64,000 nucleotides of DNA, taken from NCBI GenBank assembly GCA_007844125.1, contig CM017557.1, positions 66,376,603 through 66,440,602 of the forward strand, written 5' to 3'. The notes under the pieces were generated by a model that was not told the origin of the DNA, did no database searches, and worked only from the letters and a program-made list of their open reading frames with translations. Source of the stretch: Sinonovacula constricta (taxonomy: Eukaryota; Mollusca; Bivalvia; Cardiida; Solecurtidae). This document shows, in pieces, positions 45,101 through 54,884 of this stretch (position 1 is its first letter; each line of letters starts with the position of its first letter). A program made the translations under genes and the position numbers.

Positions 45101-48052
45101 GCCTATCGTTGACAGAAGATACTTAAATACTTAAAAGAGTCGAGATGGGGTTAAAACAACTTGAAGACAGACACCCTGTACGGGTCTACGAAAGAGCCCT
45201 TTAAGAGAGGTTGTTGTGTTTTAGAGATACAAACATTTAATCAGTCTGTTTCATGTTCGCTAGTCTTTAACTTTTGTCGCCTTTAGTTATTTTTTCTCCC
45301 CCATTCTGCCGATAGATCGCGAAGGAGTCGTAGACTGCCTCGATGTTGACCAAGATTCTCCGATCACTTTCTTCCGGAAGTTGCAAAGGCGGCGCCTCTT
45401 GTCACGTGACAACATCAGCCTGCTGCAGGAAGTGACGCAGCTGCTGGACAAACCGCACCTGCACGCACGAGCCGTGCAATATGTGCGTCACAACTGGGAG
45501 ACCGTCTTTTTCTACCAAGAGATGTTGCTGTCTCGTAAGAAGCCTTAACTATTATAACAGTCATTATTTTTAGTTATTGTATCCTAATCGTGATATAAAT
45601 TATATATAAGGTTACTTTTTTTTAAAAATACACATGCATATCTTAATTAGTTATTTTTTGCAGTTTTTACAACTTATGTTTAGCAGTAAACATCAACACT
45701 TAAGTCAAAATCCTATTTTACTAAAAATCAGCAAAGGCGAAAGAGAAATACACATTGCGATAAAAATTAGTAAAGTATCTATTAATGAACATTACTGTAC
45801 CCTGATAACGGTAATTGATACATTGAAAATGGGTTCTCTTGAAGCAAATATAGAGCTTTTATGTTTTATACCATGCCTAGAACATTACATTAACTGCATT
45901 CGGCCACACTATAATGACGCTGTGGGAATTAGGGCATAATTTCTGCATAAAATCACACTTCAGTAAAAGATCAGACGGTTTAAACACGGTCTACATTTTG
46001 AGATAGTACAAATCGCGATAAAAACACTCTAAAAATGCAATCATTCCAAATCTCTATAATACATGCGCGATTGTGATCTCTGCTAAAAATAGATACCGAC
46101 GTCAGAGCGGATAACCCGGATAACGATATAACGTAATCTCAAAAGTGAGTTGTTACGTGGTTTACCTATTTAAAAATAGCTAACTGTGCAGCGTTGGCTC
46201 AAATAGGAAATACCTAATGAGGAACAGGGATGTATGTTTCATTGTTCACACAGATCTAGGGCAGGTATAAGTAGCATTTTGAAAGATCTTAAGGAAACGA
46301 TGACTTTTTTGGTTATTTGAGGAAAAATGTTTTGGTCTGTTGGGAACCACATTTAAGTAAAACGGTCTGTCTGTAAATATTAGAAAAGTTATGACGGACA
46401 AGCGAAATCGGATGGACAGTTGAACGCACGTGCTCGTACAGACGTACTGAAGGACTGACACAAACGGACGAACGGACAGAACGACTTACTTTGTAAGCCG
46501 TCCGTGACGTTACTATTCTTAGACCGCTCTCAGAGCTCCATACGACGTCATTTATTTATCATCCGAAATCCGCTATTTCTGTTCAAAAATGTTTTATTGC
46601 TTTTGATCGTTAGAAAAGCACTTAAGCGAACATTTAAATGAGCTTTAGTATACATATGTACGCTATTATTGGGAAACAATTTTAAAAGCATCATTGGAAT
46701 TGTCACTCAATTTACATATATCGTAGGCCATGAATCTCTTGCTTTTCCAGCGCAAGGATTCGACAAGGTGAAGCTGTACAAATCCAGCACTGACTTCACT
46801 CGCTTCAAGCGGGCCGACCTTGAAGCCATGCGGTCGGCTCTCTCTGCAGTACTGGTATTCCCTCAGCACTCGGTGTACGTGGTGGGGATCGAGCCAGCTC
46901 TGGCTGGCGGGGTTGTGATCACGTGGATGCTGCCGGAGCACTTGCTAGAAATCCTGGAGGAGCAGACTGCCGGCGGACTGCCACTACTGAACCAGCTCGG
47001 GATCTACTGTCTAGAGATTTCAGGAACTACTTTCAATATCAGAGGTAAAGATGGCTTACGTTGAAAAGGTAGTTATTTATTATTATGACTGCCATGCACA
47101 TCCCAACATTTGTATTTCTACCAATTTCTGTACTTTTTCTTTTAATCATTTGAAAGAGTCCATCAATGTTCTTCATAAAGTCACCTGCATTTAATAAATG
47201 TATACGTGATACAGTAAAAAAATGTTATTTTAATTGAACTGCATGCTTCCGTCAGATATAGAAAGAGCCGTGTCGTATTTCATAGTTTAATTTAAAAACT
47301 GTACACAAATGAACAATTGCAATTTCCTAAACTGATGTGCATATGTCAACACAGATCTACTAGCTACAAACTGCGATACCCTATCTGCTTTACTATGTAA
47401 ACGTGTTATTTCAACAGACTATATGTACTTACTTCTTGTAGGCCACTACACAGGGGTATCTGGACAAGACTCTGACCATAACAAGTTCCTGACGGTATAC
47501 CGCCAATTACGGGAGAACACTGCCAAACTGCAGGAGCGAGACCTGGAGGTTTCAAGGCTGAAACGGGAGACGGAGTTTCTGAGACTCGAACTCGATACTA
47601 TGGGAACAGAGCTACAGCTGCTGACAGAGAGGTCGGCTCATGATCATTTGGAATACACAAAGGCTGTATCGAACTTACGAGCCGTCGGCGAGAATGCAAG
47701 ACAATCTGCAGCGAGTCAGCCAGTTTCTCTGCCTATTGCTATGTCCACTCCGCGGCTAGCTCTACAAGGAAAACCGTCTGCGGTCATCGAGGCGGTTTCC
47801 CGGCCGCTGGCATCCCGCCGGTCTCGCAGTGTGGAACGCAGCACAACACAGACGGAACACATGGGGTCCAGGGACACCGGTCGCACTTTGACTCGGCATA
47901 GTTTCCGGTCGACGGTGACCAAACATACACGCCAAACTGAGTTCCTGTTTGACGTAGGGCGGAAGTACAAGCGGTTACATGGACGGGACGAACTGTTTGA
48001 GGAGATCGAACACATCATTCACGAACTGGGCGGTATCAGCGAGCCACTATGA
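42160..48052 (+). CDS. DED-containing protein with unrecognised domain and coiled coil (4 exons, 643 aa)
   Basis: Probable adaptor in death-receptor, caspase or innate immune signalling, inferred from the DED alone. Exons: 42160-42943, 45316-45534, 46727-47044, 47442-48052; GT/AG, all three introns in phase 1, frame intact over 1932 nt. Residues 1-230 are hydrophilic, Ser/Thr-rich and probably disordered. Residues 235-325 fit a DED: VYFDELVHDIAREINIDDFE, then FFRKLQRRRLLSRDNISLLQ; the usual RxDL after helix 5 is replaced by KPHL. Residues 335-440 form a compact mixed helix/strand domain (SVYVVGIEPALAGGVVITW) of no family I can name. Residues 450-500 are a heptad-rich coiled coil, followed by a basic Ser/Arg-rich tail and a final helix. 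It does not look like FADD, caspase-8 or PEA15. Confidence 0.85.
43040..44660. repeat. Array of about 58-bp units (roughly 27 copies), DED gene intron 1
   Basis: Units of 49-65 bp (occasionally longer) repeat AGATTCATATCTGAGTTGCA, then 'gcaacgcacacgttaat', 'ggcaggcaa.g' and 'tataaaaagat'. Spacing between anchors at 43215, 43267, 43331, 43391, 43446, 43497 and 43546 shows the irregular period. A special unit (acatagagtcacctctgcag) recurs at 43492, 43967 and, diverged, 44530, pointing to higher-order duplication of about 470-560 bp. Confidence 0.93.
45945..46360 (+). mobile_element. TTAA-type MITE, DED gene intron 2
   Basis: Interior phrases 'gataccgacgtcagagcgga', 'taacccggataacgatataa', 'agctaactgtgcagcgttgg' and 'ttggttatttgaggaaaaat' match the intact copy at 48975. 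Its ends are diverged and no clean TTAA pair is seen. Confidence 0.75.
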
Positions 48053-48107
48053 CCACACAATCCATTCTGAATATCTCAGCGTCACCTCGCTTTTCCGCAC
48101 AACCTGT

Positions 48108-48545
48108 AGAAATGACAAATTGGAATCTGACAGTTTGGCTGTATCTTATGCATGTGACAATATTATACCCTGTTTGAGAGGCAATATGACATTATTTTTG
48201 CGTAAACCGTACTTTAGTTTAGAAAAACACGAATTTTGAACACTACCTTAATTGTTGAATAGTACAAATTATAAAAATAACTCCTATTGTCTTTCCAAAT
48301 CTGTAAATACCAAATATGCACGATGGGGATTAGTCGAATGATATGAATGATATCCAAAGTCAACAGTAAGTGGATAGTGTTTTGTAGGTCTATAAATAGC
48401 GAACTGTGCAACGTGGCTAAGATAGGAAACACATGTTAGTCATTTTAGTGGATGTTATGCTTCATTTTAACATAGATGTAGGACATCGTATGTATGTCGT
48501 GAGATCTTTTTAAGTAACAATAATTTGTTTGGCTGTTTGAAAGTG
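48108..48545 (+). mobile_element. TTAA-type MITE just past the DED gene stop codon
   Basis: Left end 'ttggaatctgacagtttggc' corresponds to GGTATCCGACAGTTTGC of the intact copy; interior 'gaacactaccttaattgttg', 'gcgaactgtgcaacgtggct' and 'gtttggctgtttgaaagtga' match. Probably in the DED gene 3' UTR, since an AATAAA polyadenylation hexamer follows at 48842-48847. Confidence 0.7.
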
Positions 48546-48974
48546 AAGAAATAACAACTGTCGGACGTACGTGCCCCTTCATTAAGCGGATATACTTTAT
48601 AGGGACACTTTTACTTCAGCCAAATGAGCTTCATAAATGCCTGCATGTTTTAATATTAAATTGCACAATACATGCGATCTTTGAGAGGACACGTCATCTT
48701 TATACGTAACCTGTTTTGTAAAGAATGAAGGTTTTATTGCCCTAAACTACTAATGTACCTAGATTTATTGTTTAAAGTGTTGTTTTGGTGTGATATTCGT
48801 GTTTCAGTAGCAATATGTAGTATTAAACATTATTTCTGTTTAATAAATGAATTTATGTTTGAATTTGATATGATGTTGATGTTGTTATTAAAAAAGAACG
48901 AGCTACCTCTTTAGAATCGGAATAGTTCGATAGAAGGTCGTACACTAAACGTATCCGGTGTTTGACTCACTTAA

Positions 48975-49462
48975 AGGCGGTATCCGACAGTTTGCTTATA
49001 TTAAATACACGTGCCAATATCTAACCACCGCTTTGGCAAATTTGGTCATACTTTGTACATAAACCATTACTTAAGTCATTATAAAGAGGATTTTGAACAC
49101 TAACTTTATTGTTAGACTGTACTAATCGCGGAAAAGAACCTCTAAATGTTCAGTCTTTCCAACTCTGTTAAAAGCGCGATAGTGGTCTCTACTAAAAATA
49201 GATATCGATGTCAGAGCGGATTACCCGGATGACTATATAATAATATGTGGTCACGTGGTTTTCTAAGTTTAAAATAGCTATCTCTGCAGCGTGGCTCGGA
49301 TAGAAAACACCTGATTGCAAATGACGAGTGGAGATTTATCCTTGACTGTTCACACAGATTGTTGACACCAAGAACAGCAGTTCGCAAGACCTTCTCGGAT
49401 ACAAATGACTTATTTGGTTATTTGAGAAAAATTTCGTCGGACCAAACTGTCGGATGCCGCCT
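48975..49462 (+). mobile_element. Intact 488-bp TTAA-type MITE
   Basis: Flanked by TTAA at 48971-48974 and 49463-49466. Terminal inverted repeats: AGGCGGTATCCGACAGTTTG at the left and CAAACTGTCGGATGCCGCCT at the right, differing at one position. No coding capacity. TTAA target sites are typical of piggyBac and Kolobok elements; which one mobilised it cannot be told here. Reference copy for the family in this window. Confidence 0.9.
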
Positions 49463-50299
49463 TTAAGTTGGGCAATAAAATCGGATGTCGTAACATGTGC
49501 AAACGGTGAACGACTTTTTTTAATCGTTAGTCTTGCACAATAATACAAAGTATTGATAATCAGTTCTTTTGTTTAAACGCGTCTTAATATTAAATAAGTG
49601 TTATACAATACGAACGGTAGGATTAGGATTAGTACGGAAGATATAATCTTATCGATTTATCACTATCTTATCCTTTCCTGAACATAGCATTATAAACAAC
49701 TACAAGTATGGCTTATTTGTTACAATATATGATTTGTAAAGCGATGCGACAAAATATAAAAACCAGAAACGGCTGTAATGACAGTGTTAATATGAAGCAG
49801 TCTAAGAAAAAAAAATAAAAAAAATATGAAGATCCTTACTTTTTAATGGTCGTTTCGGAATTTTACTAATAAAGGTTTTGTAAGCTTACTGGCGTGATGA
49901 TCTGCATGGTTAAACCACTGGACATTATATTCGAGATTGCATAGTTATACACGTTATCGTCATTATTACATAAATCATACCATTTACCTACTTTACTAAT
50001 CAGATATATACATTTTATGTTTATATTTTGAAGCTATATGGGCGGATCTAGCGGAATATGAAATTGTAAAAAATACCTTCACGAAGGTATTTTAAACGTT
50101 TTATGGTGTGTCACATCCTTATGGCTTGTGGTATCATTGCCACATATGTGCTCAGGGCGACAGATAATACGAGCAAGCACGCATTTACGCCTTATATGTC
50201 TTAAAAGCGAATTGAAATCTAACTATTTGTGTAAAAACATACTTTCTATAACAGTCTGTCAAGCATCTGAAATGCTTGAAATGGCTAATTTGACTTCTA

Positions 50300-50640
50300 G
50301 ATGTCAACACTCTTCCTGTAAGGGTATGCTCCCACCCTCCATACACCCTAACACGTACCCGTACATATGTCTCTTAATTTGAGTTCTCCCTATCCCATGG
50401 AAACAATATGATTATTAATTATCGTTGTCGCAGAGAAAACAGTTTGGAGTCATAGAAAAAGGCAATAGCAGCTTCTTAAATGCAGGAAATGTCTCTGTTT
50501 GGCTGCTACATTTTTAAAGATTTTGGCGGGTGGGGTGTGAGGGGTGCATGCCCACAGACCCCCTAGCACGTAGCATGGCTAGCACCTCTGGTGCTCGCTT
50601 AATTTGGGTCCCACCCCTCTGTGAAAATATCAAATATTAA
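50300..50640. repeat. Two copies of a GC-rich repeat fragment
   Basis: Stretches near 50322-50395 and 50545-50622 share the order 'atgc.ccca', 'ccctagcacgta' (first copy 'ccctaacacgta'), 'gctta/ctta atttgggtc/gagttc' and 'cccatcc/cccaccc'. Likely a mobile element fragment of a common type with a 'ggggtgcatgcccac' core. Confidence 0.4.
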
Positions 50641-50830
50641 AAAAATATGTCTGTAGCAATAATGTTATTACTGTTTGTGATTAAGCGTTTATGAAATATG
50701 TTTTTCTCACATGATTTCACATTGTATACACATTGTTTTACCATTTTTGTTGACGAGAAACTATAGTAGTTTAAGTCAATAAAGTTCTGTTCTGTTCTGT
50801 TCTGAAAAAAAAGACAGTTTGCCTTTATAA

Positions 50831-50860
50831 ACCCTCCCCCCCCCCTCCCCCCCCCCCAAA
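50831..50860. repeat. Poly-C tract
   Basis: Almost pure C for about 26 bp interrupted by single T residues, followed by eight A. Low-complexity sequence. Confidence 0.95.
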
Positions 50861-50869
50861 AAAAATCCC

Positions 50870-51535
50870 TTGTTTTTGAGACTTTTGGCATTATTTCTGA
50901 GTAAACTTATGCTTAAGTCTAAATATAGACGATTTCGAACACTACGGCAACTGTTTGGCAGTAAAAACCGCAAAAAAATCGATCTTAGTATTCATCGACT
51001 CAAATCTATGAATTAGCAGGATATGGATTTCTACTAAGATACCAAAATCAGCGGGTTACCCGGATGATGATATAACGCGATCCCAAAAGTAAGCGGTCGA
51101 GTTTTTTTTCTTGGTTTGGACCAATTACTTTACCCACAAACAACACAATTAATTGCTTCTACCTGAGCATATCACACGAAATGCTGTCCTACATCTATGT
51201 GAAAAGTGAATCATTGCACCCAAATGCATGTATTTTATATCTGAGCCACGTTGCACGATAAGATTTTTTTATACTAAGAATAAAAAACTAACACGAGACC
51301 ACTTTCTTTTGAGACCACAGTATATCATCATCCTCCCTGACGTCATTGACTATTTTTAGAAGAAATCACAATCGTGCTTATTTATAGATTTTGAAAGAAT
51401 AAACATTTTGAGTAACTTTCTTACAACTGAGGTTTATTTTTTATGTAGAGACCGGTACAGATATTATGCACAAAAACCAAAAACATGGATCAGATAATGT
51501 TGCATGGTTTTGATAAAGGTAAACTTCCACCTTTA
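50870..51535. mobile_element. Two TTAA-type MITE copies fused head to head
   Basis: The left half reads forward ('gatttcgaacactacggcaa', 'cgggttacccggatgatgat'). From about 51150 the same family reads in reverse ('tctgagccacgttgcacgat', 'ctgacgtcattgactatttt', 'cacaatcgtgcttatttata'). The right edge 'ccacctttaaag' resembles the terminal repeat. The arms could pair over more than 100 bp. Confidence 0.7.
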
Positions 51536-52006
51536 AAGCGACATGGTCGCGATTGGTGCTGCACATTTTTATTTTGTTATAAACAACATTTCTTGAACTG
51601 CGATAAAATTGGAAGAAAATAATACATCTGACCACTTAATTGTATACATAAAAACACGTTGTCCTTTGAAATTGTTTTAATTGTTATCAAATTAACGTTT
51701 TCTATAGGACAAACGAAGTAGCTGTCAGAAGTAAATCTATTTAAGTATGATATTTGTATCGTTTCTTCAGTAGGCTATGCATAGCAGCTAAATACAAATT
51801 TGCAAAAAGATTAATGTGTTAAGGGAAAGAAAGACTCTATCTTCGGTGATTCTTGAAAAGAGTGGCTCGATGAAAAACGGCGACGTGTGAAATATTTTAT
51901 ATGTTAAGCAGAGTTCATTAGTTGTTTAGCTATCTAACAATGCCAAGTGAAAATAATGGAGATAATAACAGCAAGCAATTCACCATCTGAGACCTCACTA
52001 TCTAGA

Positions 52007-52200
52007 GGGCCGTCCGTAGTTGGGCGGTAAGAGACATCGATTTGTAACTCCTCAACCCCTACCCGCCTGGATTCGAGTTCCTGTCGGGCCGAAACCTTCA
52101 ATTGAAGAGTTCTTCCAGCAGACCTTCGATGCGCCGGTGGTTCTACCCAGGCATATATCTGGGATCTTCCTACGCCAATATCACCATTGTGTGATGTAAG
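52007..52200 (+). mobile_element. SINE, second group
   Basis: Head 'gggccgtccgtagttgggcg' with B-box-like GGATTCGAGTTCC; tail 'ttcgatgcgccggtggttct', 'tatctgggatcttcctacgc', 'tcaccattgtgtgatgtaag'. Same layout as the copy at 38988. Confidence 0.75.
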
Positions 52201-52979
52201 TTAAAATAAATCTAGACTTTCGACATTATGCTAGACTAGTTAAATACACAAGTTTATCTCATAGTATAGTGACACTATCCGTTTGTAAATCGAAAAATCA
52301 AATCAAATTTAGGATTATCACTCATCAGATTGCATAACAGAGAAAATATCTTCTGTAATGTTTTCAACATACACTTACTATGAGTCAATGTTCTTAAATC
52401 GCCAACTAAAAGAGTTATCAAAATAAAGGGAAACAACCCAGTTTATACTATCTGATATTGTTAGTTGTTTATCCAGAGTTACCTTCCGCAAGAAACGATA
52501 TGTGGCGCTGCAACCCTACCCACAATGCCCATATTTAGAACACCGTGACAGTTGCGGCTGCTGATTTCTGTGATGCTAGAGGTGCACAGTAGCGGTACGT
52601 GGAATGGTATCGTTTGGTAGGGACACGCAACATCTAGTAAAAGTCGTTAAGCAAGGTTTAAATGTGTGGAGTTTATATGGTTCAAAAAGCAAACAAAACG
52701 CGTGTTATTGGATTTAGAAAATAAGCGCGCGTGGTATTGCTGCTGCCAGCATCAATCTGGCTACAATAGCGAATCGCTGGACAGGAAAATCTAACTTTCG
52801 TTTTTGTGTGATTCTGAGTTGTTGGATTGTTTTCGAATATCGGCGGACAAGTTTGCTGTTTGGAATGTTCGTGGATTAATTCACAGCATGCTGTTGTCAT
52901 CATTTTACTTAGGAAATTAAATATTAACGGCTGTTGTTTGAAGGTTGTGTTTTGTGAAAGATTTACATATCATTTTCAG

Positions 52980-53178
52980 ACTTAGACTCTAGAGAACTTA
53001 TTCATTTGGCATGTTTATACCCACTCTATAACACTGCATCCTATTATGAGATGTTTTGGACATTTCTCATAATCAGGAGTTTGTAGACTAAATATTTTAA
53101 AAAATCAACAACACATGCTTGTGTAAGTTATCTTACTTCCAGTAAATATCCTAGACAGTTGCTATAAGAACATTCATC
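52980..53178 (+). other. Probable 5' UTR of the NCX first coding exon
   Basis: CATTTTCAG at 52971-52979 is a plausible acceptor after a T-rich tract, which would make 52980-53178 the UTR part of a large second exon, the arrangement known for vertebrate SLC8 genes. An upstream promoter, perhaps in the less AT-rich 52490-52620, is inference. Confidence 0.4.
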
Positions 53179-54884
53179 ATGCTTAGCCCTTCTGTAAAAA
53201 TGTGTTTGTGGCTTTTCATAGCATTGACAATTGCTGACCAATTTGTAACAGCATCTGCTGTTGATGGCAACTGCACTATGTTGGCAGAGGAGTGTAAGGA
53301 TGGACTTATTATACCAAGATGGTTGCCGATAGGAAATCTTAGCCCAGGTGACAAAGCAGCAAGGGCCGTGGTGTATTTTGCCGCCATGATCTACCTTTTT
53401 CTTGGTGTCTCCATTGTTGCTGACCGTTTCATGGCAGCCATTGAAGTGATCACATCCCAGGAGAAAGAAGTTATAGTGAAGAGGCCTGATGGAGAGACAC
53501 AGGTTGTTAATGTAAGAGTTTGGAATGAAACTGTCTCCAACTTGACATTAATGGCTCTTGGTTCTTCTGCCCCTGAAATCCTTATGTCCGTGATTGAAAT
53601 CTGTAAAAATAAATTCAAGGCTGGAGAGCTAGGTCCAAGTACTATTGTTGGAAGTGCTGCATTTAACCTCTTCATCATCATTGCTATATGTGTAACTGTC
53701 ATACCAAATGGAGAAACTAGGCGCATAAAGCATCTGAGAGTGTTTGTTATTACAGCAGTTTGGAGTGTGTTTGCCTACTTGTGGCTGTACTTCATCCTTG
53801 CTGTTACAAGTGTTGGTGTTGTAGAGGTCTGGGAAGCCATTCTTACCTTCATGTTTTTCCCTCTAACTGTATTGACCTCATATATTGCTGACAAGAAGAT
53901 TTTAGGGTACCAGTTTCTGTCCAAGAAGTATCGTTCCAGCAAGCACCGTGGCGTAATTGTCACCTCTGAGGGTGACCATGAAATGGGAAAGGCCAATCAT
54001 GTTGGTAATGAGGTTATTTTCAAGGGAATTGACTCTCAGGATAGTGATGTACGCGAATTTGAAACCCACCGAAAAGAGTTCATGGACATTTTGAAGGATC
54101 TTAGAAAGAAAAATCCAAACACTGATATGAAAACTTTGGAAGAAATGGCTGAGCTAGAGGCTATTAACAGAGGTCCTAAGAGTCGTGCTTTCTACCGTAT
54201 TCAAGCCACAAGAAAACTGACAGGAGGAGGAAATGTCATCAAGAAGTCTAAGATCGAGAAAAAGGCCAGCCTTGAAGATATCAAGGTTGATGTGGATGAG
54301 GATATTACAAGGGTATTCTTTGATCCTGGTCATTACACTGTCATGGAGAACGTTGGAACATTTAACCTGACTGTCACAAGAGAGGGCGGTGATTTGAACA
54401 AGACGCTGTATGTCGACTTCAAAACAGAAGATGGTACAGCCAATGCTGGCTCCGACTACATTGCGACTGAGGGAACCTTGGTCTTCTACCCACTTGAAGT
54501 CCACAAGCAGTTCCCAATCACTGTACTGGATGATGATGTCTTTGAAGAAGATGAGCATCTGTATGTCAGACTGAGCAATTTGCGAATTGGTGATGCTGAT
54601 GGCATGTTTGAAAGCAACAACACAAACGCTGTGGCCAAGCTGGGAACGCCATTCCTGGCCACAGTCATGATCCTGGATGATGACCATCCTGGTATCTTCC
54701 ACTACGCGGAACCAGAAGTGCAGGTCTCTGAAAGTATTGGAGAGTATGATCTTAAAGTTATGCGATCGTCTGGCGCTAGAGGTACTGTGAAGATTCCGTA
54801 CTACACCGTCGATGGTACAGCCAAGGCAGGCAAGGATTACGAACCAGCCTCAGGAGAGCTGCTGTTCCATAATGATGAGACTGA
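53179..54884 (+). CDS. SLC8A: Sodium/calcium exchanger (SLC8/NCX), large N-terminal coding exon, partial
   Basis: Plasma-membrane antiporter exporting Ca2+ in exchange for Na+. The exon encodes 568 full codons and ends GA before GTAAGT. Residues 1-25 look like a signal peptide. Transmembrane segments include about 63-82. The alpha-1 repeat is [20 protein letters not shown] (121-140) followed by [15 protein letters not shown]. An amphipathic basic stretch [12 protein letters not shown] (247-258) fits the XIP autoinhibitory region. The Calx-beta domain CBD1 spans about 373-503, with acidic Ca2+-site runs [10 protein letters not shown] and LDDDH; CBD2 begins at about 505 and stops after FHNDET. 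The rest of CBD2, the alpha-2 repeat and the last helices are not in the window as far as I can see. The exon boundary falls where vertebrate NCX genes switch to alternative cassette exons. Confidence 0.96.

Noticed and set aside
45634..45939. 101-codon frame in DED gene intron 2
   Set aside because: No recognised family and the frame does not join the flanking exons.
53151..54702. Minus-strand frames opposite the NCX exon
   Set aside because: Shadows of a strongly coding plus-strand exon.
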